From a virus, in the IMG/VR virus record IMGVR_UViG_3300042509_000432, positions 1 to 37,643 of that record: a stretch of 37,643 nt of DNA; one strand, written 5' to 3'. A model generated the notes under the pieces. It worked only from the letters and a program-made list of their open reading frames with translations, was not told the origin of the DNA and made no database searches. The position numbers and the translations under genes were made by a program. Each line of letters starts with the position of its first letter. The stretch's first letter is position 1. Positions 6,511-14,484 of the stretch are shown here, in pieces.

Positions 6511-6830
6511 AAGACCCGCACAAAGCCGTCGACTACATCCTTAAGCACGCTCGGCAGTTCGCCGATGCTAAAGCCCAACGGGTCTATTTAGAAGAGTTCA
6601 GGAAGTCTAAGAAAGCTATCCTGATGAAGGCTAGTCTTGAGAACGCTTTAGGTGCTCAGGAAAGAGACGCTTATGCTCACCCGGAGTATCTGGAGCTTCT
6701 AAAAGCATTAGAGGCTGCTGTGCAGATCGAAGAGAAGTTACGGTGGGATCTTATTGCAGCGCAAGCAAGGATCGAGATCTGGAGGTCTGAGCAGGCTAAC
6801 CTGAGAGCCGACATTAGGAACACTGCGTGA
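6507..6830 (+). CDS. Conserved phage coiled-coil protein
   Basis: A 107-residue highly charged helical protein (KDPHKAVDYILKHARQFADA..., YLEEFRKSKKAILM, ERDAYAHPEYLELLKAL, RWDLIAAQARIEIWRSEQA). I recognise the pattern EFRKSKKA ... YAHPEY ... RIEIWR as a conserved phage family found beside recombination genes, but know of no function. The start at 6507 overlaps the previous stop (ATGA); the frame extends to 6471 without a ribosome site. It may act as an accessory factor for ERF/exonuclease, inferred only from position. Confidence 0.7.
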   Translation: MKDPHKAVDYILKHARQFADAKAQRVYLEEFRKSKKAILMKASLENALGAQERDAYAHPEYLELLKALEAAVQIEEKLRWDLIAAQARIEIWRSEQANLRADIRNTA

Positions 6831-7120
6831 ACTGGCGATCTAAGAAACTACTTGAGGCTTGCAGGGATCTTCCTTGTGGTCTCTGTGGTGTCGAGGATGG
6901 AACGGTTGCCGCGGCTCACTCTAATCAACAAAAGGACGGTAAAGGAACGGGTATCAAAGCACATGACTTTCGGGTCGCTGCGCTCTGTTACAGATGCCAC
7001 ATGCAGATAGATCAAGGAGGCGCAGGGAAAGAAGAGAAAAGGCAAGCGTGGGAAGAAGCTCACAGGAAAACGATTGGTTGGTTATTTGAAAAAGGAATAG
7101 TGAATGTCATCAGTAAATAA
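6827..7120 (+). CDS. DUF1364 / YbcO-type HNH-like nuclease
   Basis: A 97-residue zinc-binding nuclease of the DUF1364 family, to which the E. coli DLP12 prophage protein YbcO belongs. Visible are [14 protein letters not shown], the C17-x2-C20 pair, [19 protein letters not shown] (H31, H46) and [12 protein letters not shown] (C54, C57, H58), the expected order of a beta-beta-alpha-metal nuclease. It starts at GTG 6827, overlapping the upstream stop (GTGA), and its last 17 bases overlap SSB. In phages this family sits with recombination genes and may act on branched or nicked DNA. Confidence 0.85.
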   Translation: MNWRSKKLLEACRDLPCGLCGVEDGTVAAAHSNQQKDGKGTGIKAHDFRVAALCYRCHMQIDQGGAGKEEKRQAWEEAHRKTIGWLFEKGIVNVISK

Positions 7121-7469
7121 AGTGATCTTGATTGGCAACGTAGGCAAAGACCCTGAATGTCGTTACACGGAAGCGGGAACGGCTTTAGCGAATCTCACGT
7201 TGGCGACAACTAATCGCTGGAAGAACAAACAAGGCGAGCCTCAAGAAGAAACCGAGTGGCATCGTGTTGTTGCCTACGGAAAGTTAGCCGAGATCATCGA
7301 GAAGTACGTTCAAAAGGGAAAGCCGTTGTACATAGAAGGTCGTTTACAGACCCGGAAGTGGACGGACAAACAAGGTGTCGACAGATACACCACCGAGATC
7401 ATCGCTGAGAGCCTCCAGATGCTCGGGCAAAAAGGTCGAAAAGACGACGATGACGAGATCGCATTCTGA
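7104..7469 (+). CDS. ssb: Single-stranded DNA-binding protein
   Basis: A 121-residue SSB with the OB-fold in residues ~3-105 ([47 protein letters not shown]). The acidic tip DDDDEIAF resembles the DDDIPF tail that recruits partner proteins. It coats and protects single-stranded DNA and probably feeds ERF and the YqaJ exonuclease. The linker between OB-fold and tip is very short compared with bacterial SSBs. A Shine-Dalgarno (AAGGA) lies about 9 bases before the ATG. Its stop shares one base with the exonuclease start. Confidence 0.95.
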   Translation: MSSVNKVILIGNVGKDPECRYTEAGTALANLTLATTNRWKNKQGEPQEETEWHRVVAYGKLAEIIEKYVQKGKPLYIEGRLQTRKWTDKQGVDRYTTEIIAESLQMLGQKGRKDDDDEIAF

Positions 7470-8053
7470 TGGAACAGGGAACCGAGGAGTGGAGGCTTGC
7501 AAGACTAGGGAAGGTGACAGCTTCCCGCGTCTCAGATGCAAGGGCTAAAAAGGGTACGGCTACAAGGGCAAATTATCTTGCAGACATCCTTGCAGAAAGA
7601 CTGACAGGAACGGTAGCCGAGACATTTACGAACAGTTATATGGAATGGGGAACACTAAATGAGCCTCTCGCTCGTGCCGCGTATCAAATAAAGACGGGAC
7701 GTTGGGTAGAACAGATCGCTATCGTCGATCACCCAACAATCCCTTACTTTGCAGCATCGCCTGATGGTCTAGTTGAGGATGGGCTTATCGAGATTAAGTG
7801 CCCTAAGACCTCAACACACATAAGCTACTTAACCGCTGGAGAAGTGCCTACAACTTACAAGAATCAGATGATGGCTCAAATGGCTTGTACGGGTCGCAGG
7901 TGGGTCGATTTCGTTTCCTTTGATCCTAGACTGCCTGAACGACTACAGCTCTTTGTGGTGCGTTTTGAGCCGTCTGAAGAGGATATTAAAAGCCTAGAAA
8001 CGGACGTTGTTAATTTTCTGACTGAAGTAGATAATTTAATGGAGAAGCTATGA
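7469..8053 (+). CDS. YqaJ-type recombination exonuclease (lambda Exo-like)
   Basis: A 194-residue alkaline-exonuclease-type protein that would digest one strand of duplex ends to give ssDNA for ERF. Motifs: EEWRLARLGKVTASRVSDA near the N-terminus, MEWGTLNEPLARAAYQ (58-73), and the PD-(D/E)XK core ASPDGLVEDGLIEIKCP with D99, E108 and K110, followed by a helix with YKNQMMAQM. The start is coupled to the SSB stop by TGATG. Together with ERF and SSB it completes a two-component recombination system. Confidence 0.9.
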   Translation: MEQGTEEWRLARLGKVTASRVSDARAKKGTATRANYLADILAERLTGTVAETFTNSYMEWGTLNEPLARAAYQIKTGRWVEQIAIVDHPTIPYFAASPDGLVEDGLIEIKCPKTSTHISYLTAGEVPTTYKNQMMAQMACTGRRWVDFVSFDPRLPERLQLFVVRFEPSEEDIKSLETDVVNFLTEVDNLMEKL

Positions 8054-8232
8054 ACTGGAAAGAACTGATTGAAAGCCAACGATCCCCACGAACCTTCAGA
8101 CCTGTCGAGGAGATCTGGCGCGAACACGGCTGGAGACCTCCCTCCACAGAATGCCCAGACACCATCGAAAAGCACCGAGCCTTTAGAGCGTGGTCAATGG
8201 CTGGAGATCATCAAAGCGGTGAAGTCCAGTGA
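8050..8232 (+). CDS. Small hypothetical protein (60 aa)
   Basis: A 60-residue frame starting with ATGA overlap of the exonuclease stop. The first 45 residues (MNWKELIESQ..., FRPVEEIWREHGWRPPSTE, EKHRAFRAW) look like an authentic phage protein; the last ~15 (SMAGDHQSGEVQ) are less convincing. The neighbouring frame looks protein-like from about the same point, so this could be the first half of a gene broken or recoded by a +1 shift. Function unknown. Confidence 0.55.
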   Translation: MNWKELIESQRSPRTFRPVEEIWREHGWRPPSTECPDTIEKHRAFRAWSMAGDHQSGEVQ

Positions 8233-8428
8233 TCGATCGGAGATTGCGCAGGCTTATGAGGCTGCTATGCCGTATGTCGTACAAGACTGGGCTCACTGGC
8301 TTTTATCGAAGCCTCGTGCGGCTCGGCTACCGCTGATAGAAAAGATTGCGAAACACCACGGTGATGAAGTTGGAGAAATGGTGAAGAGGAAACTTACCGA
8401 GCTACACTTTTCTAAAGTACGAAAATGA
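8219..8428 (+). CDS. Small hypothetical protein (69 aa; start uncertain)
   Basis: The reading frame is open from TTG 8069 to 8428, but it would overlap the previous gene by 164 bases. I use GTG 8219, which has GGAG 12 bases upstream, a weak site. The convincing part is WLEIIKAVKSSDRSEI, AAMPYVVQDWAHWLLSK and AARLPLIEKIAKHHGDE: amphipathic helices of a small soluble protein. Residues upstream of WLEIIK in this frame look random. Either two coupled genes or one frameshifted gene is possible. No family recognised. Confidence 0.5.
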   Translation: MKSSDRSEIAQAYEAAMPYVVQDWAHWLLSKPRAARLPLIEKIAKHHGDEVGEMVKRKLTELHFSKVRK

Positions 8429-8442
8429 TGTATTCTTAATGT

Positions 8443-9024
8443 ATGAATATTTGCAAAATAGAAAATTGTCACTCAGTCGTTACGGCAAGAGGCTTTTGTA
8501 ACAAGCATTATTTGCGCTGGTATAAACACGGAAACCCACACGTTGTACTTGATACATCAAAAGGCATTTCCAAAGCGGCAAAAACAAATACTAAACACGG
8601 GTGCTGGAATCATGAGCTTTATCCGGTATGGCACTCAATGATGGCAAGATGTTATAAAACACATCATCACAAGTATAAAAACTACGGTGGAAGAGGTATT
8701 TATGTATGCGAACAATGGCATGACATACGGAACTTTATTGCCGATATGAGTCCGAGGCCTATTGGTTTGACATTAGACAGAATAAATAACGATGGTCCTT
8801 ATCGCAAAGAAAATTGTCGATGGGCAACTAAAGAGCAACAGGCAAGAAACTCTACCAAATCAAAATTGACTGATGATATTAGAGTGCAAATCATCAACAA
8901 CTATGAAAAATATGGTTCACCAAAAAAAGTAGCTGAAATGCTATCAATTCAGGCCTACGATGTTAAAAACGTAGTATATAAAATAAAAAAACTTAAGACT
9001 TTGCAGGCGGCACTACGCCCTTAA
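8443..9024 (+). CDS. Free-standing HNH-type endonuclease with N-terminal zinc finger, probable mobile gene
   Basis: A 193-residue protein. An N-terminal C-x4-C-x9-C-x2-H module (C4, C9, C19, H22) is followed by KHGNPH and the phage/homing-type core YPVWHSMMARCYKT, KNYGGRGIYVCEQWHD, LTLDRINNDGPYRKENCRWA and TKEQQARNSTKS, a pattern typical of HNH endonucleases inserted in phage genomes. A C-terminal KYGSPKKVAEML segment looks like a helix-turn-helix. The gene is visibly more AT-rich than its neighbours, lacks a good ribosome site, and runs 32 bases into the convergent holin gene, all consistent with recent transfer. Confidence 0.75.
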   Translation: MNICKIENCHSVVTARGFCNKHYLRWYKHGNPHVVLDTSKGISKAAKTNTKHGCWNHELYPVWHSMMARCYKTHHHKYKNYGGRGIYVCEQWHDIRNFIADMSPRPIGLTLDRINNDGPYRKENCRWATKEQQARNSTKSKLTDDIRVQIINNYEKYGSPKKVAEMLSIQAYDVKNVVYKIKKLKTLQAALRP

Positions 9025-9418
9025 CGCGCTCGAAACTCCTCATGCCAGCAATCCCCAACATCCCGCTCAAAATAACCCACAGAGCCTCTGTATCCAGCAT
9101 AGGAGGAGGCTTTACTTCTTTGGGAACATAACCCTCGGCCTGCAGCCAGACCCACGCCCAGACAAGAAGAGGGTAGAGAAGAAACTGATAGGCCATCGCG
9201 CCAGCACCAACCCAACCTATTGCAGGTCTCCAACCGGCCACAAAGAGATTCTGATTAGCAGCCTCGACCTTATTAACTTCCATTTGACCGAGGTCGACAG
9301 CCTGATCTATTCTTTTCGCCTCTAACTCCAGCTCCATCCGTTCTTTATCGGACGTGTGAAGGTCTCCGATAACCTTCCCAACAGATTCAACGACAGAGGA
9401 GATACCGAGGATGTTCAC
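8993..9418 (-). CDS. Holin of the 3-TM (GTA-holin-like) type
   Basis: A 141-residue membrane protein. An amphipathic charged N-terminal half (KERMELELEAKRIDQAV) precedes FVAGWRPAIGWVGAGAMAYQ and LLYPLLVWAWVWL (about 60-92), a short polar loop with KPPPMLDTE, and a second hydrophobic region ALWVILSGMLGIAGMRSFE (112-130). The GWRPAIGWVGAGA...YQF...YPLL and MLG.AG.RSFE pattern is that of the phage 3-TM holin family, which permeabilises the inner membrane and lets endolysin out. It starts at GTG 9418, coupled to the endolysin stop (GTGA). It is the last gene of the late operon. Confidence 0.8.
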   Translation of the reverse strand: MNILGISSVVESVGKVIGDLHTSDKERMELELEAKRIDQAVDLGQMEVNKVEAANQNLFVAGWRPAIGWVGAGAMAYQFLLYPLLVWAWVWLQAEGYVPKEVKPPPMLDTEALWVILSGMLGIAGMRSFERVKGVVPPAKS

Positions 9419-9909
9419 AGCTTGAGCGCTCGATTGATCCAGCCTAAAAGAAACTTAATCTGGCTTCGGTCTCTCATCACAATGTCCCGATACCTAGCGA
9501 TCTTAGCAAGGGCATAGGAAGCCACAAAGAGCTCTTCGTTCATTTGGTTGAGGGCTTGTATGGACTTAGGACCGATAACGCCGTCTGGAGCCGTTTTAAC
9601 GCATATCTGGGCTAGTTTGGAAGCTACAGAAACGCCAGCATTCACGGCAAAGTTAAAGATAGAAGATGCGACAACAGGGTTCAGTTGGTCGCCTTGTATG
9701 CGATCCCAGAATTCAGACTTGTAAAAGTCCCTGACCATTTGAGTTGGTGGGGTTTCGTCTCTGTCGATAAAGCCCCATCCCGGCCAGTGAGGGTTCTTGT
9801 TTCTTGCAATCCCTGCATAGGTTAAACCGCCCGTGTCGCCTTTTACTTTATGCAGGACATAGCCACCTTCGTCCTGAATCATCTTGTCAAAGGCTGACTC
9901 AAAACTCAT
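9415..9909 (-). CDS. Endolysin, GH108-type muramidase
   Basis: A 164-residue glycoside hydrolase family 108 lysozyme. The catalytic signature IQDEGGYVLHKVKGDTGGLT lies at 11-30 with Glu14 as the expected acid, followed by YAGIARNKNPHWPGW. The C-terminal half has the peptidoglycan-binding-3 type pattern FNFAVNAGVSVASKLAQ and DGVIGPKSIQAL. It would cut the glycan backbone of murein. No signal peptide or signal anchor is visible, so export depends on the holin. Its ATG overlaps the stop of the small membrane protein and its stop overlaps the holin start. Confidence 0.9.
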   Translation of the reverse strand: MSFESAFDKMIQDEGGYVLHKVKGDTGGLTYAGIARNKNPHWPGWGFIDRDETPPTQMVRDFYKSEFWDRIQGDQLNPVVASSIFNFAVNAGVSVASKLAQICVKTAPDGVIGPKSIQALNQMNEELFVASYALAKIARYRDIVMRDRSQIKFLLGWINRALKL

Positions 9910-10139
9910 TTGTCGGCTTTTCCCTCAAGCCGGTCAAAGATCTTGCCGAGCATAAATTTAATCTCGTGAATATCGGTCTCGTAATCCTTCTTAAGGACAT
10001 AATCGTGAGGCAGATTCTTTTCGATGTCCCGAAGATCGCGTTGCATTTCTTTTACAGCCTCCCAAACAACTCGGAAGATCCAACCGAAAGCCGCTGAGAT
10101 TGCGCCGAATAAGATGTTAATGAGAGTTTGGCTGTCCAT
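9906..10139 (-). CDS. Small one-TM phage membrane protein of the lysis cassette
   Basis: A 77-residue protein with one hydrophobic segment near the N-terminus (about 5-26: TLINILFGAISAAFGWIFRV) and a charged helical C-terminal domain (EMQRDLRDIEKNLPHDYVLKKDY..., HEIKFMLGKIFDRLEGKADK). The MDSQT start at 10139 is preferred because family members start MDxQT; an upstream pair of ATGs at 10167-10172 is possible. Its position ahead of the endolysin suggests a second holin, antiholin or inner-membrane spanin-like role. No lipobox protein is seen to pair with it. Confidence 0.6.
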   Translation of the reverse strand: MDSQTLINILFGAISAAFGWIFRVVWEAVKEMQRDLRDIEKNLPHDYVLKKDYETDIHEIKFMLGKIFDRLEGKADK

Positions 10140-11184
10140 AGTATTCAAGATTCCTGATAAGCCGTTCATCATCTGGAGACAGCCTGACTGCCTCCGCTCC
10201 GTGTCTTATCGCCTCGTCTTTCATACCTAGATGAAACGCCGAGATCGCTGCAAGATCATGCGGCTTAGATCCCCACACTTCAGGATCGCACGTGTAGACA
10301 AGCTCTCTATCTACGATGCTGAGCGCCATTGTAGCGGCGTGGTGGCATTCTTTCCATAAGTGTTTCTTATAACAAGACATCGCAAAGTCAACCCACGGTT
10401 CTCGTGTTCCCGGAGCCTCAGCAATCGCCATACGAAACCACTTTAGAGCCGTCCAGTAATCAAGTTTCTCGTCATAAGCCTGACCTAAGAGCCGCATCGC
10501 ATAACAGCGCTCATTCGGCCACGTTGCTTCAGGCATATTCAAATAAGCGTTTAGAGCCTCTATAGCCTCATCCCAGAGACGGTAGAAGGTTAGCTCACGC
10601 GCGAAGTAGAAAGCGTTTCTAGGGCATCTAGGATCCTCTTTAACAGCCATTCTGAGGAGGTCGAGATATTGCCCACGTGACTTCGTAGGATCGGGGTGAT
10701 GAGAGACTAAGAGCTTGTCTGTTTGGGCATAGACTTCTTTTATGCGGAGATCGGGGCGAGGGTATTCATGGATGCTATGGTGGAACCTGTAGCCCTTCTT
10801 TGCGAAGATCTTTTCGTAGTAAAACAAAATGCCGTGACCCCAATCAAACTTGTACCTAAGCCTAGTAGTCTCTGGAGTCCAAACTCGCTCGATTTCTTCC
10901 CGCCATCCCGGTTCTAAGACTTCATCAAGATCAAGAGACACGATGACATCAACGTCGGCAGGCACTAAAGCTAGAGCTGCATTTCTTGCTAGGTCAAATC
11001 GCCACGGGATGATTGAGATGTCGTAAACAGTGATGCCGCATTCTCTTGCAAGATCAGCAGTTCCGTCTGTTGATCCGGTATCAGCAAGGATGATTAAGTC
11101 AGCATCTTTGGCCGACTCGTAAAAACGCTTTACAAACTGAGCTTCGTTTTTTGAGATTGCGTTAACGCAAATCTTTAGTGTCAT
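10117..11184 (-). CDS. GT2-family glycosyltransferase with C-terminal TPR-like helices
   Basis: A 355-residue two-domain protein. Residues 1-~185 have the GT-A fold: VNAISKNEAQFVKRF, LADTGSTDGTADLA (33-46) for the nucleotide-sugar, and SLDLDEVLEPGW with the DxD motif at 85-87 for metal. Residues ~190-350 are repeated helices of TPR type (RNAFYFARELTFYRLWDEAI, RLLGQAYDEKLDYWTALKWF, AISAFHLGMKDEAIRHGAEA). It should transfer a sugar from a nucleotide donor; the acceptor is unknown. Lying between the fibre genes and lysis genes, it may glycosylate a virion protein or alter host surface glycans. Confidence 0.8.
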   Translation of the reverse strand: MTLKICVNAISKNEAQFVKRFYESAKDADLIILADTGSTDGTADLARECGITVYDISIIPWRFDLARNAALALVPADVDVIVSLDLDEVLEPGWREEIERVWTPETTRLRYKFDWGHGILFYYEKIFAKKGYRFHHSIHEYPRPDLRIKEVYAQTDKLLVSHHPDPTKSRGQYLDLLRMAVKEDPRCPRNAFYFARELTFYRLWDEAIEALNAYLNMPEATWPNERCYAMRLLGQAYDEKLDYWTALKWFRMAIAEAPGTREPWVDFAMSCYKKHLWKECHHAATMALSIVDRELVYTCDPEVWGSKPHDLAAISAFHLGMKDEAIRHGAEAVRLSPDDERLIRNLEYYGQPNSH

Positions 11185-11193
11185 ATTTTCTCA

Positions 11194-11505
11194 CTATGTT
11201 ATTTGTGATGTTGTTAGGTTGGCTACCTGTGAAGAACTGAAGTTGGTTATGTCGATGACTGTAAGAGGCTCTACAACCTCCACAGTCCCCCACGATCCTT
11301 CTACCCAGCTTCGTGTGTCGTGCTGCCAATTCCATTGGTAACCGGCTCTGTCTGCTGGCTTAGGGTCTCTTATGATCCATTCCCAGTTTAGCCACACAAG
11401 TTCCTTGCCTTCAGGGATGTCTGTAGGAGGTGATGGAGCCTGTTGCCAGCCCTCTGTTCCGTCTGTCTCTTGTGATGGGATAGACCCGTTCTTAGTCCAG
11501 TACAT
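11194..11505 (-). CDS. Trp-rich tail-associated small protein
   Basis: A 103-residue protein beginning MYWTKNGSIPSQETDGTEGW. The central KELVWLNWEWIIRDPKPADR and YQWNWQHDTRSW contain most of its tryptophans. Proteins with this pattern are common next to phage tail-fibre genes and may be small virion or fibre-associated proteins. The C-terminus (DITNFSSSQVANLTTSQIT) is Ser/Thr-rich with helix-like repeats. It sits between the LamG protein and the glycosyltransferase. No catalytic motif is seen. Confidence 0.6.
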   Translation of the reverse strand: MYWTKNGSIPSQETDGTEGWQQAPSPPTDIPEGKELVWLNWEWIIRDPKPADRAGYQWNWQHDTRSWVEGSWGTVEVVEPLTVIDITNFSSSQVANLTTSQIT

Positions 11506-11514
11506 ATCTATCCT

Positions 11515-13770
11515 TTATAACGTGGGAAACGCTGCTGTTGGTGCAGTGAAGTTGGCTGTATAGCGAGCGTAGCCTTTGGTGATGCGAAGGTCTTGTATGT
11601 AGCCGTTTACCGAAGATCCTAAATTTGTTCCATTTGCCCCGATAATAGGCCTGTTTGCCGGATTTATATAAACAGTAGAATCTGTATAAGTAGATCCACT
11701 TTGTGTGCCATCTATAAATAATTTAGTGCTAGTACCACTTCTTGATACTGCAACGTGATACCACGTATTTGTAGACAAAGCTGAAGAACTGATTCTATCC
11801 GCTGCATTTACATAATAATTAATAGCAGAGCCATTAGCATAAATCATAGGATATGCACCATCAGTACCAGTCGGTCGTGAGTCATATACCATTTGAAATC
11901 CTGATAACACATTAAAGCGAATCCAAAATTCAATCGTGAAAGCACCACTTCCAAATGCGTATAAATCGGCAGTTGCAACGTTTGGCAACAAATAATCCCC
12001 CGTCCCATCAAACGCCATAGAGCTACCACCCCACTTGCTCTGCGCCGTACTTATCTGAGCATTGCCCACCGTCTCCAGATCATTCTTGCTAGTAGCATCG
12101 TAAATACCAGCGTTAGTGTAGTTAAGGAGGAGGGAGGTGTTGGTGATGGCAGTGAGAGGTGCTGTGGGAGGTGTGAAATTAGCCGTGTAGACAGCAGTTC
12201 CTGCAACGGTTCTTAAATTTGATAAATAACCGTTTATATAGGATGTCGTTACGGAATCTCCAGCCGTGCCAATCCAGTTGGTTCCAGAAGTGCCATTTAA
12301 TGTTGCAGAGGTTGTGTATGTTCCGTCAGCAACGCCATTAATATAAAGAGTAATTACACCGCTGTTTCTTACAACCGCAATATGATTCCATTGGTTATAA
12401 ACAATGTCTATTGTGCTTTGTATTGTTGGAAAAGATGCTCCGTTAATCGCAACCTGATATTTTGTCGCCGCAGAAGCTCCGGCGTATACACCAAACGATC
12501 CAGATGTATAAGACGAATAATTATTGTATAGACACGGATACGTCGTAGCCTTAGAAGTCAAATACGCCCAACATTCAAATGTAAAGTTTCCGCTACCTAG
12601 CTGCCCTGATGTGGATGCACCCGTCAAATAATCCCCATTCCCATCGAAATACCCTGACCCACCATAAGTCGCAGCAGACCAGCTAGCACTGGGGTTGAAT
12701 GGAGAGAAGGCTTGTACGGAGGGAGAGCCGTTGACTGTGATGGTCTTTGCAGTTGTCTGCGTGTTTGTGTCAATAAAACGATTAGATTGGCAGGTTAATA
12801 AACTCGTTCCTGTTACCGCAGTCAAAGGCGTGGTCGGTGGCGTAAAGTTACTTGTATAAAGACCGTACCCGTTTACTACTCTGAGGTTTGATATATAGCC
12901 AGTTAACCTTGATTCAGTTCCGTCTTGATCTGCGCCAATAGTAAAGTTTCTACTTCCTACACCAACAGTCGTTGAGTTTGTTGAAAAACTTTGCCCAACG
13001 CCGTTTACAAATAGTTTGAAGTTATTAGACGCTGTTCCTGATCTTGTTGCAACAACATGATTCCAGCTATTTAATGTAAGTGCTTGAGTTGTGTTTGTGA
13101 AACTTGTTGCTGTAGGCTGAATATAAACAGTTAATTGCAAACTTGAATTAACAGCCATATTCCAATCAGAATCAAGACCGTACTCCCCAAATCCCATTAC
13201 TTGAGATCCTTCAGCTCCTGGGGTTGCTGTTAAATAAACCCATGCCTCAAATGTAAAATCTGTATTTGCCGCTGGTAATAAGTCTGAGTTTCTTGCAACA
13301 CTTAAATACGTTCCTGACGCACCTGTAAAATAATTCCCCCACCCCGTCTGCGAGAACGGTGAGAAAGTGCCTTGTGTCGTATTGCCGTTGCGGGTGATTG
13401 GGAAGCCGTTAGAGGTAATCGTTGTGCTTGAAACGGTCTGTGATTGATTGACTGTATAAGTACCTGTGCCGCCTGTACCAGTGCCTAATGCTGTGATCGT
13501 TGTCTGAGGCGAAGCTGTAATGCCACTGCCGCTAATCCACTGACCAACCTTGATAGTTCCAGACGCAACCGCAGTAACCGTAAGCGTTGTGCCTGAAATA
13601 GAACCAGTGAACTCAGCAGGGTTGCCAGAGTCTAAGAACGTGTTGTTCTGTGCGCCGTTGGTTCCGTTGCCGGGAAGCAATAGCGTGGTGTATTCGAAAT
13701 AAGGGTCGGTGATTACTGGAGTGCTTCCTCCATAAATCTGCCCTATAAGCATAGACAAAATGCCTGTCAT
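11515..13770 (-). CDS. Triple LamG/concanavalin-like tail protein, probable receptor-binding protein
   Basis: A 751-residue virion protein. After an N-terminal beta-rich segment (residues 52-125, with [20 protein letters not shown]) it has three successive LamG-3/concanavalin-type jelly rolls at about 146-312, 373-535 and 586-744. Each shows the landmarks FT(F/I)E.W, W(N/Y)H(V/I)A and GYI(S)(N/D)LR...YT.NFT.PT. Such domains bind carbohydrate, so host-surface recognition is the likely role. The ATG at 13770 overlaps the upstream stop (ATGA) and has AGGGA 8 bases ahead; the frame's earlier start at 13794 is less good. Confidence 0.8.
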   Translation of the reverse strand: MTGILSMLIGQIYGGSTPVITDPYFEYTTLLLPGNGTNGAQNNTFLDSGNPAEFTGSISGTTLTVTAVASGTIKVGQWISGSGITASPQTTITALGTGTGGTGTYTVNQSQTVSSTTITSNGFPITRNGNTTQGTFSPFSQTGWGNYFTGASGTYLSVARNSDLLPAANTDFTFEAWVYLTATPGAEGSQVMGFGEYGLDSDWNMAVNSSLQLTVYIQPTATSFTNTTQALTLNSWNHVVATRSGTASNNFKLFVNGVGQSFSTNSTTVGVGSRNFTIGADQDGTESRLTGYISNLRVVNGYGLYTSNFTPPTTPLTAVTGTSLLTCQSNRFIDTNTQTTAKTITVNGSPSVQAFSPFNPSASWSAATYGGSGYFDGNGDYLTGASTSGQLGSGNFTFECWAYLTSKATTYPCLYNNYSSYTSGSFGVYAGASAATKYQVAINGASFPTIQSTIDIVYNQWNHIAVVRNSGVITLYINGVADGTYTTSATLNGTSGTNWIGTAGDSVTTSYINGYLSNLRTVAGTAVYTANFTPPTAPLTAITNTSLLLNYTNAGIYDATSKNDLETVGNAQISTAQSKWGGSSMAFDGTGDYLLPNVATADLYAFGSGAFTIEFWIRFNVLSGFQMVYDSRPTGTDGAYPMIYANGSAINYYVNAADRISSSALSTNTWYHVAVSRSGTSTKLFIDGTQSGSTYTDSTVYINPANRPIIGANGTNLGSSVNGYIQDLRITKGYARYTANFTAPTAAFPTL

Positions 13771-14474
13771 GACACGTTCCCTGAAACAACACAAACCGTA
13801 CTAGATATAAACAGAATTGTCGCAACACCTCTGGTTGCAAGCGTCATCGTATTCTTATCCGTGTCTGTTCCAGCTATATAAGCCGTTGTGATCGACATCG
13901 TAAGCGTGATGGATGACGATGAGTTGTTAAAGATGACAACCACATCACCCGGTGCAAAGGTTGAGTTAGGAACCGTCTGACCTGCCGTAACCGACAACAC
14001 CTTGCCAACATCACCTACTACTAACGTATTGGTTGCGTTGCTTGATATAGGTACGTTTCTAAACCCAACGGGATTAGTGCCATCTACCGTACAGTTAGAT
14101 AAAGTTCCTGAACTAGGAGTTCCTAGAGCACCGCTAGGAGCCACATAATCCGTTCCTGCTGTCGCCGCAGAGATTGCAGTGCCATTACCCTTCAGGACTC
14201 CCGTAACGCTCGTGGTAAGCGTTATAGCGGGTGTTGTCGTTGCTGTTGCTACAGTACCCGCAAAGCCGTTAGCCGTGACAACGGACGTTGAAGTAACCGA
14301 GCCTGTGCCAGCAGATGAGAAACTTAAGTTTCCAGATCCGTCTGTAGAAAGCACCTGACCCGCAGTTCCATCTGTGCCGGGAAGGGTGAACGTTTGTGTC
14401 GCTGAGGTATTAGCCGATTGAAATGTCGTGGAGCCTGTCCCACTGGCATTCCCTTTTACGATAAGCGCAGACAT
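13767..14474 (-). CDS. Tail fibre-like structural protein
   Basis: A 235-residue Ser/Thr/Gly/Ala-rich protein without cysteine-rich or catalytic features until its end. It contains [20 protein letters not shown] and [20 protein letters not shown], motifs typical of trimeric phage fibre shafts; the GTPSSGTL element also occurs in the upstream collagen-like fibre. The C-terminal 90 residues ([20 protein letters not shown]...) look like a beta-sandwich cap. Probably a short fibre or adaptor carrying the LamG protein encoded just after it. Confidence 0.7.
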   Translation of the reverse strand: MSALIVKGNASGTGSTTFQSANTSATQTFTLPGTDGTAGQVLSTDGSGNLSFSSAGTGSVTSTSVVTANGFAGTVATATTTPAITLTTSVTGVLKGNGTAISAATAGTDYVAPSGALGTPSSGTLSNCTVDGTNPVGFRNVPISSNATNTLVVGDVGKVLSVTAGQTVPNSTFAPGDVVVIFNNSSSSITLTMSITTAYIAGTDTDKNTMTLATRGVATILFISSTVCVVSGNVS

Positions 14475-14484
14475 AGAAGTTCCT

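Noticed and set aside
8995-9020. Possible terminator at the convergent junction of HNH and holin genes
   Set aside because: GGCG/CGCC can pair over only four bases and the T-rich stretch on the minus strand is about 12 bases away, so it does not meet a normal intrinsic terminator pattern.
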